DNA of 64,000 bases from Apostichopus japonicus (taxonomy: Eukaryota; Echinodermata; Holothuroidea; Aspidochirotida; Stichopodidae). The position numbers and the translations under genes are program-made. Numbering within the stretch: position 1 is the first letter of the stretch; each line of letters starts with the position of its first letter. The notes below the pieces were generated by a model. It had not been told where the DNA came from, did not search any database, and was given only the letters and a program-made list of their open reading frames with translations. The stretch covers positions 3,739,001 to 3,803,000 of the forward strand of contig NC_092571.1 in the NCBI RefSeq assembly GCF_037975245.1. Reading direction: 5' to 3'. This document shows, piece after piece, positions 45,901 through 59,500 of the stretch.

Positions 45901-46764
45901 GGTAAGATTGACTGATAGCTCGGTTCTTTTCAAATAATCAGAATTTGAAAGTATTGCGCGCGAGTTTCTATACATTCAAGGCTGGTAGACACTAACATCC
46001 GAAGCACCATTTACTCTTAAGAATATGCTATTATGCATTAGACAAACAGGAAACGTAATTACATCTTTAATGTTGTTCATTACAGTCCTTGAAATTTCCT
46101 TCCTGTACTCACCAAACACCAAAAGTATCAGAGACTTTAGTATGTAATATTTCTCACCAAATGCAACCATACGTGGTTGTGTTTAAAATCTTTGCGAATC
46201 AAAATCTCAAAAGTAAAAGTTCAGAGATTAATTTTTTACTAGTGAATTTTCGTAGCGTTTTTCTTGCCTCTCTGGTTTGCTTCCTTTCCTAGTATACTCA
46301 GCAACTATTAAAACTGACATACAACTAACTTTACAGAACCAACTTTATGTAACCCAAACTTAAAATATATTTTCGTCCAACCTACCTTCCACTTGTATCA
46401 CATATGGTATTTCTGTTCCATTTACTTTGCAAGTAAAGTTTCCTTTGTGACAAAGTGATACATTTTTAATATGGAGTGTAAAGTTGTCGTAAATTTCAAC
46501 GGTGTCCTTACATAGATCTTTGATATGAACAAATTTTTCTATTATAATTTGACCATTGCGTAACCATCTGCCAATCTCTCCATCGGACAGTGCACACGGA
46601 AGTGCAATAGATGATGAAGTAGGTACGTAGCACACATGTGTGCAGTTGTCCAATACGGTAATTCTTGACGCAATAAGACTGTAACTATTCAGAAAAACGA
46701 GCATGAAAATTCCCCAAAGATAAGTCGAGGATACAGTTAAAGAAGAAGTAAACTTTGCTGCCAT
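42940..46764 (-). CDS. IgSF gene D, right-arm copy (TM frame open)
   Basis: Mirror of the left gene D. Exons are 46386-46764 (signal peptide and Ig), decayed Ig exons near 45219-45496 and 44675-44983, TM exon 43747-43979 (possible donor at 43773) and tail exon 42940-43034 or 42940-43055. Here the codon at 43872-43870 is CAG, so the frame from the stalk through the TM helix (TKLLLIIVTCTASF) to the stop at 43747 is open. If the two decayed exons are skipped, the phase-1 exons join to a one-Ig, single-TM receptor. The tail has DYTPSLP but no clear ITIM. Confidence 0.5.
44675..44983 (-). pseudogene. Ig exon with stops, right arm
   Basis: Mirror of 38153-38461 with the same three in-frame stops and the same splice sites. 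Confidence 0.55.
45219..45496 (-). pseudogene. Decayed Ig exon of gene D, right arm
   Basis: Mirror of 37640-37917, with the same frameshift near its 3' end. Confidence 0.5.
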
Positions 46765-47905
46765 TGCTTTTGAATCCTCCACAAATCAAAGGATAACTTA
46801 CTGGTGTCAGATTCATGTATTGAATTGAGCAGACATTTATCGCTGTCATCCCTGCTGTTGCTTCCCCGTCAGTCTTTCTCATAGTGAGGATGCCTAAAGC
46901 GTGTGTAGTGTTCTTTCCATGTGAAACCAATACTGAAGGGTGTATGTAACGAAAGGGAATCCGTGACTTCTCACTTTTGCGAAAAAATAATCTATAGGCT
47001 ACACATCATGTCCATAATCGGAATACTATATTTTAACCCTTGGTAGATACTGGTAGTGCATAAGGAATAATTGTCAACCAAATTCACTGTTGTAACCTAC
47101 GCCTTTCAATACAGCATGCAAAGCACAATAGCATTGCCAGAGCACATAAGTACATCACAATCGGAGAACATGAGGCGCACTGGCTATATCAACATTTTGA
47201 GATACGTAAGTACAAGTAGTTATATTTTCGGAACAATAAGCTATTTCCTTTATAAAAAGTAAAATTAGAACATATTTCGTCCATATTGAAACTAGTTATT
47301 CATATAGCTTTGATTACAAGTAATCATTATTTTGTTCTCATTGCTCTTTTATCTTAATTTATTTAGCACGTTAGTAAGAATACAAACCTAGAACGGATTG
47401 TTCAACGTCTCCACAGTAATTAATTATGGCAAAATTAATAAAGTTGACTATGGTATAATAAAACCAATAACATGTTGTTTTCGTTCGAATCGTGATGTCA
47501 CAAAAGTTGTTGTCGATAGTAATTTAACAAATCTCTCAGATATTTTAAAAGTGTGATCGAATAACAACCGATAAATAAACTTTTTATTATTATTATTTAG
47601 TGTTGTATATAAACTTAATATGATTTATAAATTAAGAGCGCATTCTGCAATTAGGGAAAACTTAAATCATAGGGAACGTTAGGGTTCCAGAGCTGTATTA
47701 TTTGCATGAAGATTTGACCCCAACTTTACTTTGGAAAATCTCGGAAACATGTATACGTGACATCGACATGACCGAAAACGAGAACAATACATGACATATG
47801 CGACAGGTGTATTCAAATATAACTCAGAGAGTAACTATTATTAACCCTTGCAATAGAGAATGGGGAGAAACACGTTTAAAAAAGTACAGTGAAGAATGAA
47901 CTTAC
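46765..47905. other. No gene recognised, right arm
   Basis: Mirror of 35231-36371. Confidence 0.35.
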
Positions 47906-49576
47906 ACCGACGTCAGATGGCTTGTACCGCAGATGTTCGAAGGACTGTGTCTGCTCAATCCTGCTGACCTCTTCCTCTCCAGATAGTGGTGCCTCCTGAG
48001 AGCTGGTGTCAAGAGAAGAAACATAGGTCAGCTTCTTCACGACCCTCTTCAATTGCTTTATAGTGTCTTGTATGTTTGATGAAGATAAAACACAAGAATA
48101 AGATTAAAACCCATGAGGGTCAGTAAAGAGTATGTGAGAAGTGAGGTACATGGGTCAGACAAGGGAATACATAGAAGTGGAGCAAGTATAACACCTTTTT
48201 AAATTTTTTAACCTGAAATATCGTTTCCCCCACAACAAAGTGAATTTACCTTGGTAAATTTGACACATGTGTGCACTTTTATACATGTATCTAAAGGGTC
48301 ATTCCATGCCAAACTAAATCAACTAAATTATAATAAGTTGTCTTTCTATAGAAACGTGAAAAATATAACGACCAGGGTGGTCTGGCTATTTGCATTATAT
48401 CTTAGGATATAATATTCAATGTATTTTAGAAAGTTATAAAAGAAGAATCTTTCTTTCTTTTAAACACCAAAGATGGTTTACTATAGTGATGTACTACAGC
48501 CTTCTTAGCATGAGACAGTGTTCATCAAGTGTCAAATGTAGTCCACCAGAGCCTAGCTTAGTGCCATTGCAGATATTGGATCAACTAATACAAAATATGA
48601 AAAACCAGCAAATAGGCTACAACAAGGACCTAGTAACGTTCAATATGTGTGGCAATTAGTCGGGCAGGTACCCTAGTAACATGAACACCTGTGCAGACAA
48701 CCCTGACTTACCCGGCTGTTCCTTAAGAGCTTTGTTCTCCTCCTCTAGCTCCTGTACTTTTTGTTTGAGTTTGATATTGTCAAACTCAATATCCACCGTC
48801 TCAAACAGATCCTCGCTATCACTTAACGGCCTAAGATCTGTAAAATTTTCCAAAGTCCTCCTGGCCATGCTAATTGAAGAGGAGGCCTTCTTATTCCCTT
48901 TCTAAAAGGTAACGGAGAAGAGAACATGAACAAAGCAAAAGCGTCCTTCTTTGAATATAAAATACAGGTGTATATATGCTGTAAAGTTTGGCCTTCTTCA
49001 ACAGGATATTAATTTTAAAAGATTATTGAAGTATATTAACACAAGCATCAGGCCTATACAATGCTCCAGGGTTCACTTGTAGGTAAATCATTCTCCTTCA
49101 ACAGCCTTCCATTAACAAGATACAAATAACATAAAATATGGATGTTGCCCAGTAGTGGTTTGTTTTGCAAGATTGTCTGATCACAAAAAAAACAACAACA
49201 AAAACAAAACAAAAAAGATAGATCAAAGACTTCCTTGTTACCTGGAAATGGATCCTACAGACTCATTAAAAATTAAAATTTCAACTCTGCTGACATCCCT
49301 TACAATTAAATAGAATTAAATAAATGGACAGAATGGTCCAAACCTACTGACACGTACATTTTTATTCACACTTCTGTTAACGTTATCAATGATGCAAAAG
49401 AACTGAGGTTAACATACACTTGGAGACTGGCGAGCTGCTACGTTGCTAGCAGTAGCAACATTCACTAGATAGCTCTGAGGGTGTTCGATGCATTTCGTGC
49501 TCGCTTTGCTGGAACTGGGGAAGCTGACGAGTTGGTAGTCTCTTCCAGATGTTGATAAAGCAATTTCTTTTGTATA
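47906..49576 (-). CDS. Coiled-coil gene fragment, right arm
   Basis: Mirror of 33560-35230. Exons are about 49418-49576, 48712-48901 and 47906-48066 with the same phases. No difference from the left copy was seen. Both copies lack recognisable first and last exons, so the duplication included an already partial gene, or the missing exons are too short to see. Confidence 0.5.
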
Positions 49577-50045
49577 TAGTATAAAAAGACCATAAAAGTC
49601 GCACATGATACCCACATTAAATTTAATATTGATCTCATTATGCACTTTCATAGGTTTTTACCTTTTCTCCTAACAATATATTCATTTAGGCTACTTTTAC
49701 AAACATGGAAAAAATTCTTTATATATTCATTTAGTCATTGAAACAACAATAACCACCATGTACAAAGAAACTGGGGCTTTGTTTTCCTAGTAAATCCACA
49801 CACACTGAAAGAAATATCAATCATGAATCGAAAGCATAAAATGACCTAACTTTCACAGTGTCTACTAGTAGTAGCATGGACACTTCGAAGTTCGGAAACG
49901 TAAGCCCCCAAAACTATAACTTCCTTTTATTGACAATTATGTAATGCCATATCCTTACCTACAACACTTCATGCTACTTTCCATTTCCATTTTTCTACTG
50001 CTATCGAGTTTAGTAAGTAAGAGAAATGTTTAACTCACAAGGCAC

Positions 50046-51054
50046 TTGCTGGATTCATTTGTGGATGATTTCCAAACTCTGTATGGGACTGAGCACTGCT
50101 CCTTCAATGTGCATCAACTTATACACCTTCCTTTGACAGCGCAGCGTTGGGGGCCTCATTGGGTCCATTCTGCTTTCCCTTTCGAGGACACCAACCAGAT
50201 ATTGAAGAAAATGATACATGGCACACAAGCTGCTCATTTACAGGTATGAATGTCAATTGCCAGAATGTAGGGTACTCATTTAAATACTTAAGTATTGCAA
50301 ACATAATGTATAATATTTGCTACCTGCTTAAACTTTGTTAACCTGATGTTTTCGTATTTCCTCTTATTCAGGTTGTTGGTGCACTGGCAGTCACTTAAAA
50401 ATTGAAGAATTTTAAGCAGCAGGTAGAGAGTGATGAAGTTCTTCATTTAGCAGCTGCAATAAGAGGGAAAAAGACACGTAGAATTCAAAAAAGAGTGACA
50501 GCTGACCTTTCCTTTGTAGACAAAGGATCAAAGGATCAAAGGATCAAAGGAAGTACTTGAAGGCCCTGCCTCAGAAGCAGCTTCTAGGCACATTGGAACA
50601 CCGATGATCCATGAAGTTTATGTTTACAAACGGGCAGTAGTTGGCTCATTAATGGTCCATAGCAGACGGTATGATGACAGGGGGAGGCTCAACAGCTCAA
50701 GCGTAACAACAGTACAGTTTTTTTTAAAGATGGACCCAGTTGAAACTTGGTAAAGTGGAATACTTTTTTGAAGACCATGACCGAGGGTACGTTGTTATAA
50801 CCCTGCTTAACTCTTCGTTACAGAAGTCCATTCATCAAGATTCAAAGCGTAAAATGGAACAACTGACTTGTGTTAGGAAAACAAGTGACCTCATTGTGGT
50901 CAGCTTGTCCTCAATTGTTGAAATAGGAAACTGGATGGAACTTGGTAACAACTTGGAAAATTGCCAAACAAGTATGAGTATAATTTGTAGATGTGGAAAT
51001 AAAGGCCTGAAGGCAGAGCTGTATATTGACTTGAGAAATCAAAAATTAGATTGA
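50046..51054 (+). pseudogene. EnSpm/CACTA-type transposase C-terminal remnant (DUF4218-like), right arm
   Basis: Plus-strand mirror of 32082-33090. Exon 50046-50243 (LDSFVDDFQTLYG.. to ..HGTQAAHLQ, donor GTATGA) and acceptor ctcttattcag at 50371 with VVGALAVT then TAA. The C-terminal segment is near 50740-51054. One substitution (50095) changes Arg in the left copy to His here. Confidence 0.65.
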
Positions 51055-51145
51055 GACATTAGAAAGGTATAAATATTTGTATCTGGATAACATTTATACA
51101 CATTATACACATTTTATATACATTTGAATCTGTCTTTATATGACT

Positions 51146-52006
51146 ATATCATCCTTAAAGTGGGTATCTGGCTTACAATTTATCATAGCATTTCAGGCTT
51201 TATATGAATAAATCAAACTTTATTTGAATATCTGGATTACAATTTCATGAAGTTATATCTGGCTTTATATGGCTATACCAAAGTTAATATGAATATCTGC
51301 ATTACCAATTTATTAAGTTATATCTGGCTTTATATGGCTATATCAAACTTTCTATGCATATATGGCTTACAAATATATAAAGATATATCTGGCTTTATAT
51401 GGCCATATCAAACTTTATATGCATATCTGGAGTACATTTTATCAAGTTATATCTGGCTTTATATGGCCATATCAAACTTTATATGGATATCTGGCTTACA
51501 ATTTTATCAAGATATATATGGCTTTATATGGCCAAATCAAACTTTATATGCATATCTGGAGTACATTGTTGTTAAGATATATCGGGCTTTATATGGCCAT
51601 ATCAAACTTTATATGGATATCTGGCCTATAATTATATCAGGATATATCTGGCTTTATATGGCAATATCAAACTTTTTAAGCATATCCGAAGTACATTTTT
51701 ATTAAGCTATATCTGGCTTTATATGGCCATATCAAACTTTATATGGATATCTGGCTTACAATTATATTAAGATATATATGGCTTTTTATGGCCATGTCAT
51801 ACTTTATATTGATATCTTGCATACAATTATATCAAGATATATCTGGCTTTATATGGCTATATCAAACTTTATATGCATATCTGGAGTACATTTTTTATCA
51901 AGATATATATGGCTTTACATGGTTATATCAAACTTTATATGGATATCTGGCTTACAATTATATCAAGATATATCTGGCTTTATATGGCCATATCAAGTCT
52001 TTATCT
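51146..52006. repeat. 65-bp satellite, block 2, right arm
   Basis: Reverse complement of 31130-31990. Confidence 0.88.
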
Positions 52007-52205
52007 ATTCAGATATAACCAGATATCAAACCAGATATGGAATTTGAGTAAGGGAAGCTACAATAAAATTTATCTAACATGTTATAACAACAACAACATA
52101 AAAATTTGAAAACGAAAAAAGAACATTAAAAACAGAAATATTCAAAAATGTTAACAAAAATATAAATGAGGTGTGTGACTACACCAACAAAACTTAATAA
52201 ATTAT

Positions 52206-53086
52206 ATCAAATATATATCTGGCTTTATATGGCCATATCAAGTCTTTATATGGATATATGGATTACATTTTCATTTAAATATATCTGGCTTAATATGGCC
52301 ATGTCATACTTTACATGGATATATGGATTACATTCTCATTAAGATATATCTGGCTTTATATGGTCATATCAAACTTTATATGCATATCTGGCTTACAATT
52401 ATATCAAGATATATCTGCCTTGATATGACCATGTCATAATTGATATGGATATCTGGCATTCAATTATATTAAGATATATCTGGCTTTATATGGCCATATC
52501 AAACTTTATAAGCATATCTGGAGTACATATTTATTAAGATATATCTGGCTTAATATGGCCAAGTCATACTTTATATGGATATCTTGCATACAATTATATC
52601 AAGATATATCTGGCTTTATATGGCCATATCAAACTTTATATGCATGTCTGGAGTACACTTTTATCAAGATATATATGGCTTTATATGGTTATATCAAACT
52701 TTATATGGATATCTGGCTTACAATTATATCAAGATATATATGGCTTTATATGGCCATATCAAACTTTATATGCATGTCTGGCTTACAATTATATCAAGAT
52801 ATATATGGCTTTAAATGGTTATATCAAACTTTATATGGATATCTGGCTTACAATTATATCAAGATATATATGGCTTTATATGGCCATATCAAACTTTATA
52901 TGGATATCTATTATATCAAGATATATATGGCTTTATATGGCCATATCAAACTTTATATGGATATCTGGCTTACAATTATATCAAGATATGTATGGCTTTA
53001 TATGGCCATATCAAACTTTATATGGATATCTGGCTTACAATTATACCAAGATATATCTGGCTTTATATGGCCATATCAAGTCTTTA
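52206..53086. repeat. 65-bp satellite, block 1, right arm
   Basis: Reverse complement of 30050-30930. Confidence 0.9.
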
Positions 53087-53525
53087 TCTATCCAGATATT
53101 GACTGATATCAAACCAGATATGGAATTTTAGTAAAGGTAGCTACAATAAAATTTATCTAACATGTAATAACAACAACAACAAAATGAAAATATGAAAACG
53201 AAAAAAGAACATTAAAAACAGAAATATCCAAAAATGTTTAAAAAATATATAAATGACTACACCAACAAAATTTAATCAATCAAAATAATCTAGAATGAAC
53301 ACCAAAAACAAACATGAAGTTATGAAAACGAAAAAGGAAAATTTAACACCAAAATATAGATAAAATGAACATAGCCAGTCAAAGTTCCGAAGATAGATTT
53401 CATAAGTATGTTAAGAGCTTCAAACAGTACCCAAGTTCGTCTTGACAAGATTCTACATGACTTTGTTTTGAATGCGATGTATGTTGAAATATTGTCCAAA
53501 TGGAGCTTTACAACGACAGTTGACT

Positions 53526-56500
53526 TCAATCTTGCATAACTCTACCGGTTTCAGCCAATGATTCCATCTAAAGAAGAAAAGACCAATATGAAAACCAAAA
53601 ATCAGAAACAATACTGGTCCTTTTTGGTGACATGTTTGTCTAACTCTAGAGAAAAATTACGATATTATATCCACACTCGAAGTTATTTGTAAATCCAATA
53701 AAAACCCTAACGACGAGAGTTGATAAAGACAATACAAACAAGAGAAACTTCTGCAAATACCACCAGTGTACATATTCCAGTTAGTAAGGGCAACCGGACG
53801 AAGGCTAGAAGAGGCTATTTATCGTTTAGGGACTGTTTTGTTTCAAATGTTTGTTAGATTTTCTTACCACTTGAATGAATGAATTTGTTATTTTATATTA
53901 AACATGTGTTTCTTCCTGACTCTTCCAGAAATCGGATAGAAGTAGTGATACGACGGCGTGAAAATGTAAGGTGCGATCTGTTATCATATAACCTCTCTGC
54001 TATATTATTTCTGTAGTCTGATAAAGTAAAATGAGGGATACAAATTTTGCAATTAACACTGAGGAATAATCTTGGGTTTAGGCGAGTAATTAAAAAAAAT
54101 TAGGGTTAGTAAACCTTTAAAATTTGTTAATATTTGTGATATGTGAGAACCCGTCGTCTCTACTGCAAGAGATCCATTCCTCTCGGCTACAGGAATTCAT
54201 TATGTACTTCTTAAAACCTCCTTTTAATGATCCAGCAGAACTAATTGACATTAAAGTCATCACAGTGATACAAAATTATATCAAAGCAAAAAAAAACAAA
54301 AAAACAAATGAGTGCGACATAAACAACGGTTGATAAGCGACAGTCTATGTCAATATATGGTCATGTAATTGTTTGCACACACAAAGATGTTTGCATCTGA
54401 CCTTTGTTTTGGTTTGCACTTGTGACTTACCTCGCTCTCTGATGCTTCTGGTTGCCGCTGTGGTGGTTGTCGTGGACATCTTCGCTGCCGCTTAAGATTT
54501 ACCATCAGACCTACATTCATAGCTAGGGAAGACAATAACTGCTTGATAAACTTTACACACTGTGAGTTAAGCTTCGTTAAGCTTAACAATTTTATAACAT
54601 AAGTTAGCTTTACGTTAAGAGTAATGATTTTTCTTTGGAAATTCCCAAAATTATTTTCTAGACTGTTAAAACAAAGGTCAGGCTCAGCTACTAAAATGCC
54701 GTATTAAGAATTTACCAGGTAGTTTGTCCTACATCTAGCCTGTGTATGACAGTATGCTCTTTTCGATTGTATTAACATCAAATAATAAAAGCAACTTTCT
54801 TCGCCAGAAAACCGCTGTTAATGTTCTCCGCGATTTGCCATTTCTTCACTCTGTTACAACGTAAGCTACACAAAGTTCATGTTTGAAGGGAATAAAGGCA
54901 ACCCAAGAAATAATTGATATTGATGACACCTTTCAAGTTTTGAAATTGGAATGAGTGTGACAATATGCATTTGTTTTTATTACACTGTTACCTATCAATA
55001 CTTATTGTCTTAGTGTCAATTCGTTCAAAGATAATTTTGATATCCGGAAATCAATCGTCGCTGACAACTAAATCGGCTAGGCACATGATGAGAAAACATG
55101 TCATCGTGTGTTTGCATGATGTACATCGACGGAAAGCAACATGAATGAGAATGTCTTATGACATGAATGATTAATGAAAATAGTATCGTTAATGTTACTT
55201 TCAACCAACCAGTTCTCTAGTTTAGAACCATGTATTAAGTCATTTTCAGACTGATTAAAAATGTTTTTAATGTTGGGAAAACTTGAATAACAAGGTCTGA
55301 AAACGTTTTCTCACTAATTATTTACACACTGTGTTAGATTATTATCTTGCAGTATATATGTTTACAGCATGATGTTTATATTAGAATCAGTTGATATATA
55401 TAAGTTATTATGTCAGAAAACTACCACGTGGTATTTAAATGAGAATCAATCAGATTGAAAACAGTGTTGTACAGAATGTGCTAAGTTCTAAATATTCTTT
55501 CTAGTACAAGTCATGGTGTATCGAATTTGCCTTTTGTTCATCTTACCTGCGATGATAATCAAAACGATCAGTGAGGTGACTGAACAGATCATTAACATCG
55601 CTCTGCCCTCAGACTTACAACCCTCTCTAACGTTGGCTGGTGATGTTGTATCGGATGTTGTGTTATCTGTATGAATAAAACAACGACAATATAACATGAG
55701 AAAATGCGAAATTTTGGCCAACTTAAGTAAATATATCAGCAACACTAAATCAGGTGCGTATCCAGGGGGGGCGTTGGGGGCGCGCGCCCCCCGGGTAAGG
55801 AAAAGAGGAGAGAAAAAAAGGGAAGAAAAAAGGGGAAAAGGAGGGGGGAAAAGAAAAGGAGGAGAGGAAGGAAGGGAAAAGAAAAAGAAAAAAGAGAGAA
55901 AAAGGAAAAAAGGAGGGAGTAGAAGATAGCCAAGACCTCGGGAAGAGAAAGAGGAACAGTCATAGTTAAAGCGCTGATCCCTATAATATACACAGGGTAG
56001 CCAGTGACAGATCAAGGATTACGGAGGGGGTGTGCGCCTCACCCTACCCCTTACACCGACAACTCCATTTTTGACGTTTCCATTTTTCCTCTCTCACTAA
56101 TGTATCTATATAAATACTATATATGGTCTATCATAACGCGTGTGTGTGTGTATGGACGCCTTAAACAATTGTACAATTGTGCTATATGGAACCAACTGTG
56201 GCTGGTCTTGAACTCGACCGAGTCGTCGGGGTACATGACGCATTTCGGGAAGGGGCGACCGCCCCCCCCCCCGAGCAAATTTTCTTTATGACATCGCTAG
56301 TAATTTCAAAATAGACAATGCTTAGATGCAACTTACAAGGCCTGGGAAGTGTCATTTCCAGCAATCTGAGAGGCATTTTCGGCCAAAATTTTTTTTGTAC
56401 GCTTCGCGCCAACTCATGGTGACGCTTCGCGCCAACTCATGGTGGCGCTTCGCTTAGATAGTTTGCCTACAGGCTTCGCCCCTCCCTTGGCAATTACTCG

Positions 56501-59500
56501 TTACACGCCTGTTCGAATTTGTAAAGCAAAGAGCAGATATAACATCATATCAGTGAGCATTGAAATGCATGTTCCACGTTGAACAGCCTCAAAAACTGTC
56601 TATGTGTGTAGTTAATAGGCGTAGGAGCCCAATTGGATTTGGGGGCTGTAATGACTTGCCCGAAAAAAAAGCCAAAATTTTTCGCGCGCGTTCAACATAT
56701 CGATGCCAATATCATATAAGCAAGCATCGGTCATTACAGTGCATGGCATCGTGTACCTTACGGTCCGTGAAAGTTGCACAGTATACCGCTGGATGCTATG
56801 TAAACAACGAAATGTCTTATGTAGATGGAGAAAAATCATACAGATCCATTTATTTCAAAACTCTCTTTTACAGCAGTAATGTCGGCCAAGCTTAGAACTT
56901 TATTTTAATTACCAAGGAGATAATTTTTAAGCTATTCATTGCTATTTATTTTTCTTTCAGTAGGTGCCCGAAAAAGATGGGGAAAATTTGGTTGCGGGGG
57001 GGGGGGGGGGGGCTGCAGCCACCGCCTCCTACGGGACCTACGCCTATGTGTGTAGTGTTCGGTTTCGATATACCTGATATCGGAAATATCTGCTATTTTT
57101 CATTTCCTTCAACCAAGATTTATAATAGCCATTATAAGAGGTTGCAATATTTCTACACCAATAAATTAACTGTGTCTGAATTTTCGAAAATATCCTCACC
57201 AACATTCTTCATCATACTTTCCTCTACTCGTGCAACTTTGACCTGTCTGTTAGGGGATCAAGGAGGTTTTTCTATATTGCTTGTCCATAGATTGAATTTT
57301 GTGCAACATTATGGGTATGTTTTGAAGTGATTTTATTCACGAGAAATGTGAATTTTCAAATTCTCAACAAATAATGGGCTTAAAACCTTGAAAAGTGGGG
57401 CTTTCGGATATTGTGGGCCGTGACGTAGAATCACCTACAAAAGCAATGATCCATAGGACAAGCAATGAGGTCGAACATGATGTGTGACTGGTGACAATCT
57501 TCAAAAAGGTTATGGATGGAAAAAACTTTTGGGAAATACTTGGTTCTCAGGCAAAAGTGTACATCTGGTTGGTCATTTTCAAGCCCGAGAAGTGCTATTT
57601 CCGGTGATCGGGGGGGGGGGGGGGGTATCAAAACCAGAAATTTTCTTGTACGCTGCGCGCCAACCGATGGTGGCGCTCCGCTTAGATAGTAATTCGCGCC
57701 CCCCGGGTTAGAAAATCCTGGATACGCGCCTGTAAATGCTATCCGTTGCAAAAAGGGACATTTGTTTACACTGTTAAACTTGTTGTTCAAAACTGGACTC
57801 ACGTGATTGAATACAACTTTGGGTAATATTAGCCCAATCATTCGGAAAGATGCTTAGTGGCATATGTCCATACTTTCAGTTTGTTTATTGTTGTTCATAT
57901 TTCAAGAGGTGCGTTTATTGAATTGTGTCAATAAATTGACCGAACAGGTTTAAACGAAAAGTTATGGTAACCAAAGACAGACGATCTCTTCACGTTCAGA
58001 AGACAATAATCACTCATCCATACCTTTACGATAGTATGAATCACATTCATATACTAAATCAGCTTGTTGTTAAGACGACCATTATAGTAGCTACGTAAAG
58101 TCCAGTACTGCCTGTTAAATTTGATATATGTAGACCAAATGCTTAGTCTAGAATTTCAGTAACAATTAACAACAAGACTGTCACTTATTTTAGAGGCAAA
58201 TATTTCCACATTCGACTCATATCAATAATATGAATTCATTATCGTCTTCATAGCTATCATGAAAACCATGTGCTCTTTGAAGGTACTATGTGTTATTTTT
58301 AAACAGTGTCATAGGTGCTTTGCGTAACTGTTGTTCCCATTTTACCGATTTATAAGTGTGTGGGATCGTTTCACACGTGCTAAGAAATGACCAATTGTCA
58401 ATAATCAGAGGGAAGCAATTTAATTAACTAATACATGGGTACGAAACAAAACAAAGAACACCAACATAATTACTGCACAACATTTTAATTGTGTAGGTTC
58501 TTTTTGCATGACTATACAGTAATTAATTCATTTGGACTCTAAGAAAGCATGACGTGTACTGAACAAAAGTGACTGGAATCTTACCTCCGGGAAAGAAAAT
58601 AAAGTCAGTCGCGAACTTAGCTTGAACATATTCTCATGCTGACTTCTTATTTTACATTCGAGGTCAATACTGTCCAAGGAAGGGTGATTTACGTGGGATC
58701 GTGAGAGCAAAGTCACAGTAAATGTGTCTCCGTGGCAATCAACTGTCGTCCACTGATCGGAAAATGTGATATAAGGATTCATGTCCTCTGCAGCTGTTTT
58801 CCATTCAAGACTGACACTAGGGCGGACGTTTCGTACGGAACATTTAAGAGTACCATCGCGATCACCTTCAGACTGACAACAGCATGTACTGCTGCAGTCT
58901 TCCACCACAAAATGTGAAGGTAGAACTAGAAAGTAGTGAAGAAATCATTGCTGAAATTTGTAATTAATATTTCCTCAATGTTTTATTACACCTGTAAATA
59001 TAGTTCTTATAGAGAGAGCATAATGAGAGCGCATTTATGTTATTTACTTGATCGTTAGTTGAGTTGTCAAAATTATAATTAAAATTAAAATTATGATTCA
59101 TTTCTATGAAAGTTTTTAAAAATGGGTTCGTTTTCTTCTGTTGCAACACCGATTTAAGAGCTAGTTTCATAAAACATTATTTTCCGTAAGACCAAAATCA
59201 AAGTATTAGCAAATTCTGTTAAACATTGAATCATAAAACATTTATTAACTTATTTTGACTTTCTTTATGTCTTGAAATAAGTTAAATTCAATCTAGAACC
59301 GGATTTGCAGGAAATTGCAATATTTAAGTTAGAAAAAAAGGTGAATTTCGTTTTGAGAAGTAATGGGGAAAAGTATAGTACACGTATTCAGGTTAATATA
59401 TGTTTTACTACTCACCGTACATGAAAACGTTGTAAGCTTCCGAACCAGATGAAACACCGTTGCCATAGTTGCATACATAAATACCTTCATCCTTAACTTG

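Noticed and set aside
47116-47205. Small ATG ORF ending at a GTAAGT donor (mirror 35931-36020)
   Set aside because: Only 30 codons, no downstream exon on that strand before the antisense coiled-coil gene, and no recognisable product.
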